Assembly (NCBI GenBank): GCA_947174885.1
Contig: CAMWKO010000005.1
Location: 1 to 64,000 of the forward strand
DNA from: an uncultured Clostridia bacterium
GTDB lineage: Bacteria; Bacillota; Clostridia; Lachnospirales; Lachnospiraceae
Direction: 5' to 3'
Length of the DNA: 64,000 nt
The notes beneath the pieces are model-generated. The model saw only the letters and a program-made list of their open reading frames with translations, was not told the DNA's origin and did no database searches. Shown here piece by piece: positions 9,518 through 17,587 of the stretch (positions within the stretch are counted from its first letter, which is position 1; each line of letters starts with the position of its first letter). The translations under genes were made by a program, and so were the position numbers.

Positions 9518-11251
9518 ATGAGTTACAAAGAACTTTACAATCAATGGTTAAGCAATCCTTATTTTGATGAGGCTACAAAGGCAGAGCTTAAGAGTATTGA
9601 AAATGATGAAAAAGAAATAGAAGATCGTTTCTATACTGAGCTGGCTTTTGGTACGGCAGGTCTTAGAGGTGTAATTGGTGCAGGTGTTAACCGTATGAAC
9701 ATCTACACAGTAAGGAAAGCTACACAGGGACTTGCAAATTATATTGCAAAGATTAACGGTCAGGAAAAAGGAGTAGCTATAGCTTTTGATTCAAGAAGAA
9801 TGTCACCTGAATTTGCAGATGAAGCAGCACTTTGTCTTGCAGCGAACGGAATTAAGGCTTATGTTTTTGAGTCACTTAGACCAACACCTGAGCTTTCATT
9901 TGCAGTTAGAGAACTTAAATGTATAGCAGGTATCAATATTACGGCAAGCCACAATCCGCCGGAGTATAACGGCTACAAGGTATACTGGGAGGATGGGGCA
10001 CAGATTACACCACCTCATGATACCGGTATTATGGCAGAAGTAAAGGCTGTAACAGATTATTCTACAGTTAAGACTATGGATAAGGAAGCTGCCATTGCAG
10101 CAGGTCTTTATAAGGTTATCGGTGCTGAAATTGATGATAAATATATGGAAAAGCTCAAAGAGCAGGTTAAACGACCGGAAGCTATTAAGGCGGAGGCAAA
10201 GGATTTAAAAATTGTATACACACCTCTGCATGGTACAGGAAATATTCCTGCAAGACGTGTCCTAAAAGAGCTTGGTTTTGAAAGTGTTTATGTGGTTAAG
10301 GAGCAGGAGCTTCCTGACGGTGAATTTCCAACAGTCAGCTATCCGAATCCGGAGGCAGAAGAGGCCTTTGAACTGGCATTAAAGCTTGCAAGGGAGGTAG
10401 ATGCGGACCTTGTACTTGCTACAGACCCGGATGCAGACAGACTTGGTGTTTATGTAAAGGATTCAAAAAGCGGAGATTATATCACACTTACAGGTAATAT
10501 GTCAGGCTGTCTTTTGGCTGAGTACGAGCTTAGTCAGATTAAGGAATTACAGGGAATTCCTGAGGATGGTGCAATTATTAAGACTATCGTTACTACAAAT
10601 ATGGCTGATGCAATTGCAGAAAGCTATGGTGTAAAGCTTATTGAAGTACTTACAGGTTTTAAATATATAGGACAGCAGATTTTAGGCTTTGAGCAGACAG
10701 GAAAGGGCAGCTATTTATTTGGCTTTGAAGAAAGCTATGGATGCCTTATCGGAACACACGCAAGGGATAAGGATGCTATTGTGGCTACTATGGCTCTTTG
10801 TGAGGCAGCAGCTTACTATAAGACAAAGAATATGACCTTATGGGATGCTATGATTGCAATGTATGAAAAGTACGGCTACTACAAGGATGATATCAAATCC
10901 ATTACTTTAAAAGGTAAAGAGGGACTTAACAAGATTCAGGAAATTTTAAATATACTTAGAAGTAACACACCTGCTACAATAGGTGATTACAAGGTGGTAT
11001 CTGCAAGAGATTACAAGATGGATACTATTAAGAATATGGAAACAGGTGAGGTTGTACCTACCGGATTACCAAATTCAAATGTTATATACTTTGACCTTAC
11101 AGATGATGCGTGGGTATGTGTAAGACCATCAGGTACAGAGCCAAAGGTTAAATTCTACTATGGTGTTAAGGGTAAATCATTAGAGGAAGCAAACGAATTA
11201 TCAGCTAAGCTGGGTGAAGAGGTTATCTCTATGATTAACAATATGTTGTAG
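9518..11251 (+). CDS. Phospho-sugar mutase (phosphoglucomutase/phosphomannomutase, PgcA type)
   Basis: A 577-residue alpha-D-phosphohexomutase that interconverts sugar 1- and 6-phosphates, linking glycogen and UDP-sugar metabolism to glycolysis. All four active-site signatures are present: the phosphoserine loop TASHNPPEYNGYKVY (Ser near residue 143), the metal loop DPDADRLG (about 303), the sugar loop FGFEESYG, and the phosphate loop RPSGTEPKVKFYYG. The length matches Firmicutes PgcA. AGGAGGCAATTAG precedes the ATG. Glycogen phosphorylase (34980) elsewhere in the window would produce its likely substrate, glucose 1-phosphate. Confidence 0.95.
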   Translation: MSYKELYNQWLSNPYFDEATKAELKSIENDEKEIEDRFYTELAFGTAGLRGVIGAGVNRMNIYTVRKATQGLANYIAKINGQEKGVAIAFDSRRMSPEFADEAALCLAANGIKAYVFESLRPTPELSFAVRELKCIAGINITASHNPPEYNGYKVYWEDGAQITPPHDTGIMAEVKAVTDYSTVKTMDKEAAIAAGLYKVIGAEIDDKYMEKLKEQVKRPEAIKAEAKDLKIVYTPLHGTGNIPARRVLKELGFESVYVVKEQELPDGEFPTVSYPNPEAEEAFELALKLAREVDADLVLATDPDADRLGVYVKDSKSGDYITLTGNMSGCLLAEYELSQIKELQGIPEDGAIIKTIVTTNMADAIAESYGVKLIEVLTGFKYIGQQILGFEQTGKGSYLFGFEESYGCLIGTHARDKDAIVATMALCEAAAYYKTKNMTLWDAMIAMYEKYGYYKDDIKSITLKGKEGLNKIQEILNILRSNTPATIGDYKVVSARDYKMDTIKNMETGEVVPTGLPNSNVIYFDLTDDAWVCVRPSGTEPKVKFYYGVKGKSLEEANELSAKLGEEVISMINNML

Positions 11252-11260
11252 GAGGCTTTT

Positions 11261-11659
11261 ATGTCAGATACACAATACAAATGGTTTGATAGAAAAAGAA
11301 CTATATTTGCTCTGCCACTTTCTTTTACAAAGTATGCGGTAACAGATGAAAAGCTTATTATTAAGACCGGTTTTTTTAATACAAAGGAGGAGGAGATCAG
11401 ACTATACAGAATTATGGACGTTACTCTTAACCGTTCTTTTGGTGAAAGGATTTTTGGTCTTGGAACGATACATGTAATATCGTCTGATAAATCAACACCT
11501 CATTTTGATATAAAGAGAATTAAAAATTCTAAGAATGTAAAAGAGCAGTTATCTGATTTGGTGGAGAACTCAAGAAGAAAGAACAGGGTATCTGCCAGAG
11601 AATTTATGTCATCAGATATGATGGATGGTGACTACGAGGATGATGATTGCAATAATTAA
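11261..11659 (+). CDS. Bacterial PH-domain protein (bPH2/DUF304-like)
   Basis: A 132-residue soluble protein without membrane segments. The segment FTKYAVTDEKLIIKTGFFNTKEEEIRLYRIMDVTLNRSFGERIFGLGTIHVISSD is a typical bacterial PH (bPH2) fold, with the hallmark Y(R/K)I.D(V/I) strand and FG.G.I strand. The C-terminal tail is charged and ends in a run of acidic residues. It starts nine bases after the mutase stop, with GGAGG in the gap, so it belongs to the same operon. The function of such domains is usually protein or lipid binding; none is demonstrated here. Confidence 0.75.
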   Translation: MSDTQYKWFDRKRTIFALPLSFTKYAVTDEKLIIKTGFFNTKEEEIRLYRIMDVTLNRSFGERIFGLGTIHVISSDKSTPHFDIKRIKNSKNVKEQLSDLVENSRRKNRVSAREFMSSDMMDGDYEDDDCNN

Positions 11660-11713
11660 TGGTGTGAATTTGATAAATTTATAAATATGCAGTAAAGGTA
11701 TGCTAAAGAACTG

Positions 11714-11757
11714 ACAGTTCCAAATGAAATCAGAGGATTTTGTTTGGGGCTGTTTGC
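11714..11757 (+). terminator. Possible terminator after the PH-domain gene
   Basis: An 11-bp stem with two G-T pairs (11714-11724 with 11743-11753) is followed by a short T-rich tail. The loop is long (18 bases), so efficiency is uncertain. Confidence 0.45.
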
Positions 11758-11813
11758 TTGTTATATCCTATTATAAATTTGTATCTGTGTTTTAATTTGA
11801 ATTTATATTGTTT

Positions 11814-11843
11814 AAAACAAAAAGATAAAAATGCAAAAACTCA
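11814..11843 (+). repeat. Solo end of the palindromic element family
   Basis: The A-rich stretch ends ATAAAAATGCAAAAACTCA, like the right terminal repeat of the paired elements, but no left partner is found nearby. Confidence 0.4.
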
Positions 11844-11893
11844 CAATTATATATAAGGGTTTAATATAATAAGCAGTTTTTAACCCTAATCAA

Positions 11894-12304
11894 TTATTTA
11901 AAAATAACAGGTTTATCTGTAGCCTTGATTTTTATTACAATGGCAGGATAAGAAATCTCTTCTTCGACAGTTTCGGCCTTTGACGGGCCGATTAGAGTTG
12001 TATCTACAATAATTGTATTAATAGTTTCATAGATTTCTTTTACATCAATGGTATATCCGGTTGTAGGCATAGCACCATAGCATATAATTAAATAAAGATA
12101 TTCATTGTCGGAATATGATAATCTGTTGTTTTCAGTCAGATTTTCATTATAAATTTCTCTGACATATTTATTTAGATTGTGATATTCAACTACCTCATAT
12201 GATACATCAGATATTTTATTATCATCAATAGTTTTAATGGAGCAGCCTGAAACAGCAGAAGTGATAAGGAGTGAGAAGATTAGGAGTATTATATATTTTT
12301 TCAT
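11894..12304 (-). CDS. PrcB_C-domain lipoprotein
   Basis: A 136-residue lipoprotein with a signal peptide ending in the lipobox AVSGC. The mature part contains YLYLIICYGAMPTTGYTIDVKEIYE, which fits the PrcB C-terminal domain pattern (hydrophobic strand, then P-T-(G/T)-GY-x-(I/V)). In Treponema, PrcB stabilises a surface protease, but most members of this domain have no known role. It is a single gene on the minus strand, with a 397-base region holding repeat elements upstream. Confidence 0.7.
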   Translation of the reverse strand: MKKYIILLIFSLLITSAVSGCSIKTIDDNKISDVSYEVVEYHNLNKYVREIYNENLTENNRLSYSDNEYLYLIICYGAMPTTGYTIDVKEIYETINTIIVDTTLIGPSKAETVEEEISYPAIVIKIKATDKPVIFK

Positions 12305-12701
12305 AACAATTCCAATGTCAAAAACATCATATATTATTCAATCTATATAATATATGTGTTATAAGAGCATTTTATGAAAAATAATAAACAAAAGGACATT
12401 GTATACTGTTTGGTATCTAAAATAACTCTTCGTTTTTTCTTTTCTTTGTTCATGAACTTAATAATTACAATAGTGAGTTTTCGCATTTTCGTTTTTAGGA
12501 TTAAAAATACAAAAACTCAAGTTATATAGAAAAGTTTACTTTTTACTGCATTTTTTGTACAATATGTTTACATCCTTATAATATTGTAAATTGTATAAAC
12601 TTCAAAATAAAAATACGAAAACCGGGATTTTATATTATATAAATATTTAATTAATATTTTTATACAAAATTATTGGACAGATATATATCAGGAGACAGAT
12701 T
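12305..12701. other. Intergenic region between two divergent lipoprotein genes
   Basis: No gene is seen. It holds a minimal palindromic element (12474-12519) and a further solo right end (about 12600-12622, TTCAAAATAAAAATACGAAAA). The latter is preceded by sequence related to the 13423-13450 arm, so this is probably the remnant of a second copy. Confidence 0.5.
12474..12519. repeat. Palindromic intergenic element, minimal form
   Basis: The left arm TGAGTTTTCGCATTTTCG and the right arm ATACAAAAACTCA are imperfect inverted copies separated by a few bases. It is a short form of the family seen in full at 15230 and 40352, with the internal hairpins absent. Confidence 0.6.
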
Positions 12702-13319
12702 ATGAAAAACAGAATAAACGTACTTATATTAGTGATAGCTGCATCTGCTATATTGACAGCATGCAGCGGTAACGAAAAAGAAAGTGTTACTACAGATATA
12801 TTAAAGGATACTACTGTGGATAAGCCTACAGAAAATAATACAGAAGAAGTATCCTTTGTTACAATTAGTCCACAGGTAATAAATGAAGCAGGGGAATTGG
12901 AACAGACCTATGAGAGCGATAGTTTTTTCATGGGAATAACCGGGGAATGGGAGCACAAAGGTGAAAGCAGTATAGACTTTTTTGGTATAGAGGGTAAGGC
13001 GGTAGAAATGAGTATAGTGTCGGATGTGTCCGGTATGACTGAAAGTTTAGAGGAATGTAAAACACAGCTTTGTATGTTATATAATGATATGGAGGGTTAT
13101 GAGGTTATATCTGTAGGGGATATAACCCTGAATGGCAGAGAAGGTATTGTTATCAATTATCAGTTTGAAAAAGGGGACAGCATATATCAGGGAAGACAAT
13201 TAGTTGTTCAGGATGATAAAGTATTTTATGTAATTACCTTTTTATCATTGCAGGATGAGTTTACAGATTATGAGGAAGATGTTATGAAAATGATAAGTAC
13301 TTTTAAGATTAAACAGTAA
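12702..13319 (+). CDS. Lipoprotein of unknown function (possible PsbP/DUF1795-like fold)
   Basis: A 205-residue protein with a lipoprotein signal peptide (lipobox LTAC) and a Thr/Glu-rich linker. Its C-terminal domain of about 130 residues has paired strands and a closing motif DEFTDYEEDVMKMISTFKI. That ending, together with the GREGIVINYQF strand, resembles the PsbP/DUF1795 fold, but I cannot assign the family firmly. The start follows AGGAGACAG. It stands alone, followed by a palindromic element. Confidence 0.6.
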   Translation: MKNRINVLILVIAASAILTACSGNEKESVTTDILKDTTVDKPTENNTEEVSFVTISPQVINEAGELEQTYESDSFFMGITGEWEHKGESSIDFFGIEGKAVEMSIVSDVSGMTESLEECKTQLCMLYNDMEGYEVISVGDITLNGREGIVINYQFEKGDSIYQGRQLVVQDDKVFYVITFLSLQDEFTDYEEDVMKMISTFKIKQ

Positions 13320-13388
13320 TATTATTAAGGTGTAAAGAAATATTGTTGGAAAATTCCTGCTGCCATTAGACAGCATAGACATATATAA

Positions 13389-13508
13389 ACATATGGAACA
13401 AAAAATGCAATGAAAAGTTCATTTTTCATTGCATTTTTTGTTCCATATGTTTACATTATTTTTAAATTATAAGCTTTCTGAAGTCAGAAATAAAAATGCA
13501 AAAACCCA
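13389..13508. repeat. Palindromic element, variant with one 28-bp hairpin and a single terminal repeat
   Basis: A perfect 28-bp stem (13389-13416 with 13423-13450) closes the six-base loop GTTCAT. Its sequence and loop resemble the central hairpin of the full elements at 15289-15350 and 40413-40474. A degenerate right end (AAATAAAAATGCAAAAACCC) follows, but the left terminal repeat is missing. It lies between convergent genes and could terminate both. Confidence 0.6.
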
Positions 13509-13581
13509 GATAAAATTTATAAGCTTTGCAATATTAAAAGTAATTAAGTAATCAAATAAAACAGGTTTTGCAATATAAATA

Positions 13582-15132
13582 TTATCCTACATTTTTTACA
13601 ATTAATAAAAAGTCTCCTGAAGCTACAATATCAGATGTAAGTCCGTTAATATCCTTAATATCCTTTGTAGTAGTAGAAAAACGTTTTGCAATTTTAAACA
13701 GAGTATCATCCTCCTTTACCTTGTATCCCATAAGACCGGGCATAGCCTGTAGTTTGTCAAGATCTCTTGGATTTTCGGTTATGTTTGTAATAATATTTGC
13801 ATTAAACGAGCCGAGTACAAGAGTGTCTAAAGAAGCAGTTGCCTTTACTTCAATCTCATTACCGTTGTTCATTGTAGTAAAGAGCTGTTCTAAGGTAGGA
13901 CGTATACAAATCAGAGAGTTTTCATCCACGGTTGAAGCCTCAATGGTATGAGTAAATGGAATTACCTCTTTAATTACCATAACAGGAACCTTGTCATTGT
14001 CAGTAATAGATAAAAGATTAACTATAATGACACCCTCTACCTTAATACCGCCATCTACAACAGTTAAATCCTCAGCCTTGACTTCACCCTCGCTGCCACA
14101 GATTTGCAGGATATGACCTTTATCCGCATCGACTTTCAGTTTGTCATTAACCTTACATTTAGATATATTTTTAATAATAAGCTGGTTGTAGGTAACATTA
14201 CTGTAAGCAGGCACCAGCTCACATTTATTTGAATAGATATCACTTAAATAGTTAAGAGTTACCTCCTTATATATTTTTATATTTAAATCTAATACAATAT
14301 CAAATTCTAAGACACGTTCTTCGCCGTCACTGTCTGCTTTTATATTTATATTTTTTGACGACATATTTACTTCAATATCAGGTATCATGGTTTCATCAAT
14401 ACCGCTTAGAGGTAGGGAGCCATTAAAAGGAATAGTATCCTCATGCCATAAAATGGAAGGAGAATCAGCTCCCTGATATATAATACATGTATTTATTTCA
14501 CCGGAAATAATCAGTGAATTATCACCGAGCTTGGTAGATAAATTCTTGATTTTTGTATCATCCCAAAGGAACTGTGCAATCTCAGGATGAGAGCTTGGCA
14601 GTTCTATTTCTTCTTTTATTCTGAAAATATCCTTTTTACATTCAGCAAGCTTCGTAATATCAATGCTGTTTTTTTCAAAATATACATCCTCTCCCTGCAT
14701 ATCTGTAGCTGTTTCAATGTCATAAATATTTTCACTTTGAATTGTAAAGGTAATAAGAGCCTTTACACTGATTTTCCTGGAGTTTATTACACCAATGTTA
14801 ATATCGTCTAAATCATATTTAACCGTAACGCAGTCATCGTCCTTTATATCTTCTGCATTAATCGTTTCATCAATAGGAATACTTCCGGACATCTGCTGTA
14901 ATAAAGAAGAATCCAAGGTAGCATACAGTATTTTAAATTCTAATCTGCCTTTAACCAATACTCTGCCATCTAATACTTTTATATTATCCATTACAATAGT
15001 TGCATCATCAGCGATAATATAGTCAATATCAGGCTTTATGTCAGGAACATTAAAATCGTCTTCTGAGGTAATCTGCGTATTTACCATTTTTTTAATCTGG
15101 CTCATGTGAATATTTTCTTTTAATAAATCCAT
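13582..15132 (-). CDS. sipL: SipL-like spore morphogenesis protein (DUF3794/SPOCS repeats plus LysM)
   Basis: A 516-residue protein without a signal peptide. It carries several DUF3794 (SPOCS) beta modules, for instance around KVLDGRVLVKGRLEFKILYA and VVDGGIKVEGVIIVNLLSI, and a C-terminal LysM domain (YKVKEDDTLFKIAKRFSTTT). This architecture matches Clostridium SipL, which joins SpoIVA on the forespore to assemble the coat. The start is ATG 15132, with GGAGG four bases upstream, rather than the longer frame from 15177. It is divergent from spoIIR with a full palindromic element between them. Confidence 0.8.
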   Translation of the reverse strand: MDLLKENIHMSQIKKMVNTQITSEDDFNVPDIKPDIDYIIADDATIVMDNIKVLDGRVLVKGRLEFKILYATLDSSLLQQMSGSIPIDETINAEDIKDDDCVTVKYDLDDINIGVINSRKISVKALITFTIQSENIYDIETATDMQGEDVYFEKNSIDITKLAECKKDIFRIKEEIELPSSHPEIAQFLWDDTKIKNLSTKLGDNSLIISGEINTCIIYQGADSPSILWHEDTIPFNGSLPLSGIDETMIPDIEVNMSSKNINIKADSDGEERVLEFDIVLDLNIKIYKEVTLNYLSDIYSNKCELVPAYSNVTYNQLIIKNISKCKVNDKLKVDADKGHILQICGSEGEVKAEDLTVVDGGIKVEGVIIVNLLSITDNDKVPVMVIKEVIPFTHTIEASTVDENSLICIRPTLEQLFTTMNNGNEIEVKATASLDTLVLGSFNANIITNITENPRDLDKLQAMPGLMGYKVKEDDTLFKIAKRFSTTTKDIKDINGLTSDIVASGDFLLIVKNVG

Positions 15133-15229
15133 AAATCCTCCGAAATTATGTATGATAAAGGTGCCATATGATGACACAAATCAGGTATTACTTAATTTTA
15201 TGCTAAAGATAGGAAGAATATGTATGTTT

Positions 15230-15409
15230 GAGTTTTTTGTATTTTTATTTTTAGTTTTAAAAAGTCATGTTGCCAAAGGCAACATAGACATCTTGCAGAA
15301 AAAGCCGTAGATGAAAGTGAACTTTCATCTACGGCTCTTTCTGCAAGATGCTTACATCATCATGATGATGTAAGCTTTTTAAAACTAAAAATAAAAATAC
15401 AAAAAACTC
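15230..15409. repeat. Palindromic element, full-length copy A
   Basis: Perfect 35-bp terminal inverted repeats (15230-15264 with 15375-15409). Three hairpins are nested inside: 15267-15274 with 15278-15285 (GTTGCC core), 15289-15318 with 15321-15350 (30-base arms, one mismatch) and the palindrome 15351-15374. The order is reversed relative to the copy at 40352. It lies between divergent sporulation genes, and its right edge is four bases from the SigF-like -35 of spoIIR. No coding capacity is seen. Confidence 0.85.
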
Positions 15410-15413
15410 TAGT

Positions 15414-15442
15414 GTATAAATTTCTGTCATAACGGACATAAT
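15414..15442 (+). promoter_or_regulatory. SigF-like forespore promoter of spoIIR
   Basis: GTATA (15414-15418), a 15-base spacer and GGACATAAT (15434-15442) match the SigF consensus GYATA-N15-GGnnAnAnT at every defined position. SpoIIR is a known SigF target, so the match is biologically coherent. Confidence 0.75.
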
Positions 15443-15485
15443 CAAGATACAAGCGCTTGCAAATGAGAATAAGGGAGAATTTATT

Positions 15486-16145
15486 ATGAGAGAAAAATAT
15501 AAAAAATTAAAATCAAAGCTAAGAATCAGAAGAATAACATTACTTATGGCATTATTACTTGGAGTTATACTTACATATTGTACCTCGGATGAGAATAAGG
15601 ATATATCCGAACTTCAAAAGGACATAGCCGGTAAAATTATCAGATTTCATGTGTTGGCAAACAGTGACAGCGATGAGGATCAGGCTTTGAAGCTAAAGGT
15701 AAAGGAAAATGTAGTGAGGTATATTACACCATTGCTTGAAAATTCAGAGGATATAAATGAAACAAGAGAAATTCTAAGCAAAATAAGACAGGAAATTATA
15801 AACATAGCAGAAGAAACTATTAAAAATGAGGGATATGAATATGATGTAACTGCAAAAATTACATACTGCTACTTTCCTACAAAAGCATATGGAGATATAG
15901 TTTTGCCACCGGGTGAATATGAAGCCTTTGAAATAGAAATAGGTGAGGCAAGAGGAAAAAACTGGTGGTGTATACTCTATCCGCCGTTATGCTTTGTAGA
16001 CGTTACTCACGGAGTTGTGCCGGACAGCTCTAAACAGATGCTTAAAAATATACTTGATGAAGACGAGTATGAGGCTGTTACAAATGTAGAGGATAATGTC
16101 GGCTACCGGTTTAAGGTATTAGAGTGGTTGGGTTTTTATGATTAA
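15486..16145 (+). CDS. spoIIR: Stage II sporulation protein R
   Basis: A 219-residue secreted signalling protein that triggers pro-SigE processing from forespore to mother cell. It has one N-terminal membrane or signal segment, then the family core: IRFHVLANSDSDEDQALKLKVKENV near residue 55, YFPTKAYGDIVLPPGEYEAFEIEIGEARGKNWWC, and a YPPLCFVD strand. Its length is normal. GGGAG precedes the ATG. A SigF-like promoter lies upstream, and the stop codon overlaps the stop of the convergent germination gene in the four-base palindrome TTAA. Confidence 0.95.
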   Translation: MREKYKKLKSKLRIRRITLLMALLLGVILTYCTSDENKDISELQKDIAGKIIRFHVLANSDSDEDQALKLKVKENVVRYITPLLENSEDINETREILSKIRQEIINIAEETIKNEGYEYDVTAKITYCYFPTKAYGDIVLPPGEYEAFEIEIGEARGKNWWCILYPPLCFVDVTHGVVPDSSKQMLKNILDEDEYEAVTNVEDNVGYRFKVLEWLGFYD

Positions 16146-17572
16146 GAATTATCTGCATCATCTGTAAATATTAAATATAACTTAATACTTTCGGTTGGTG
16201 CAGATATATTTATAATATCCATGGTTTCGGGAAAGCGTAAATCTTTTTTATATGGTAACAGAAGATTTTTCAGGTATGCTTTATTGGTAAACAGCTCCTC
16301 TGATACATAAATCGACTGTGTATGGGAAAAGTCCAGTATTCTGTTTTCGTTTTGGTGAAAGTAATTTTCCGCATCTGATATAGAGTCGGAATGTGTATCG
16401 TACAGGATATTATCCTCTAAGGAGTCGTACACTTCAAAATAGATGTTTTTATCATCTATTACAATATTGTCTATTATGGCTCGTTCTGTAGGTGATTTGG
16501 TGCTATTGCTTTCGGTAAATGAAAGATATGACATACAGAATAAAAATACAATTATTAGCGGTAATACAAAAACACGTCTGCGTGATTTCGGAATAATTAA
16601 TCTGATAGCCTCACTTGCAAAATACAGATAAAATGAAATGGAGTACAAAAGGCCCGTAAATATAAATAAGCATACTAAGCTGTCTAATCTTACTGAAAGA
16701 TTACTGTTAATACTGCTCATCTGCATAAGACTGAATAAAGGGTGAACAGTATAGCTTGTACTTACATTTCCGAATATTCCCACAGCTACAAGGGAAAGAA
16801 TAAAAACACAGCCGATACATACAAAAAAGCTGAACATTAAGGGTTTAAATAAAGAATAGCCTTCCTTTACATTTTCCTTTAACGGTATGATTATCTCAAG
16901 CGGAAATAAAATCATAGACAGCACAAAGGAAGACAGCAGGATTTGGATATATGAAGCATTGTTTGGAACTAAAATATTATTTTTAAATATATTTTCAGAT
17001 AGCAAAGGCATATTATTTAAGTCTATGCTTTTAACAGCAGTCAGCAATCTGTCGGGAGATGCTTTGAAAATAGTGGTCGCCGTCAGTATAATAATAGGAA
17101 TAATAATTATATAAAAAAGTATTTCCGATAAACGTGTTATTTTTTCGATTTTACTCTTGCTGATATATAAGCATAATATGAATATTGCAACCGCTATTAA
17201 AATATTAGAAGTGTTGATTTGCAGTATATAGTGTAAAGTAAAATAAATAAAATATAAGGATATTATCATAATAAACATATATTTTATAAGTATAATTATA
17301 GAAAGAATACACGAAATAAATCTTTTTAAAGAAGCGTTCTTATTATAAAAAGAAACATTAAAAGGTCTGTAATTTTTTAAGAGCTTTCCGGCAATAAATC
17401 CCATTATAATAGTGAATATTATTGTAAACAGAAATGTTAAAAACAGATGAGTGACATTTGTATAGCTATAGATAAGCAGCAGAGTAGCAGTACTTATATT
17501 GGCACAAAAGAAACTCTTACAAATTTGTGAGGATGATATTTTATTATTTCCATTAAACATAATATTCTCCAA
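16142..17572 (-). CDS. Spore germination permease GerAB fused to a GerAC-like N-domain
   Basis: A 476-residue protein. The first 350 residues form a GerAB/endospore permease of about ten membrane segments (APC superfamily). After one more hydrophobic segment (VLPLIIVFLFCMSYLSF) the remaining 110 residues are soluble. They look like the first domain of GerAC, with ERAIIDNIVIDDKNIYFEV, an SDAENYF helix and ILDFSHTQSIYVSEELF. No lipobox and no separate gerAC gene is present nearby. The gene lies 15 bases downstream of gerAA in one operon. The receptor would sense nutrient germinants in the inner spore membrane. Confidence 0.75.
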   Translation of the reverse strand: MENIMFNGNNKISSSQICKSFFCANISTATLLLIYSYTNVTHLFLTFLFTIIFTIIMGFIAGKLLKNYRPFNVSFYNKNASLKRFISCILSIIILIKYMFIMIISLYFIYFTLHYILQINTSNILIAVAIFILCLYISKSKIEKITRLSEILFYIIIIPIIILTATTIFKASPDRLLTAVKSIDLNNMPLLSENIFKNNILVPNNASYIQILLSSFVLSMILFPLEIIIPLKENVKEGYSLFKPLMFSFFVCIGCVFILSLVAVGIFGNVSTSYTVHPLFSLMQMSSINSNLSVRLDSLVCLFIFTGLLYSISFYLYFASEAIRLIIPKSRRRVFVLPLIIVFLFCMSYLSFTESNSTKSPTERAIIDNIVIDDKNIYFEVYDSLEDNILYDTHSDSISDAENYFHQNENRILDFSHTQSIYVSEELFTNKAYLKNLLLPYKKDLRFPETMDIINISAPTESIKLYLIFTDDADNS

Positions 17573-17587
17573 TCTGAAATTCTTAAT

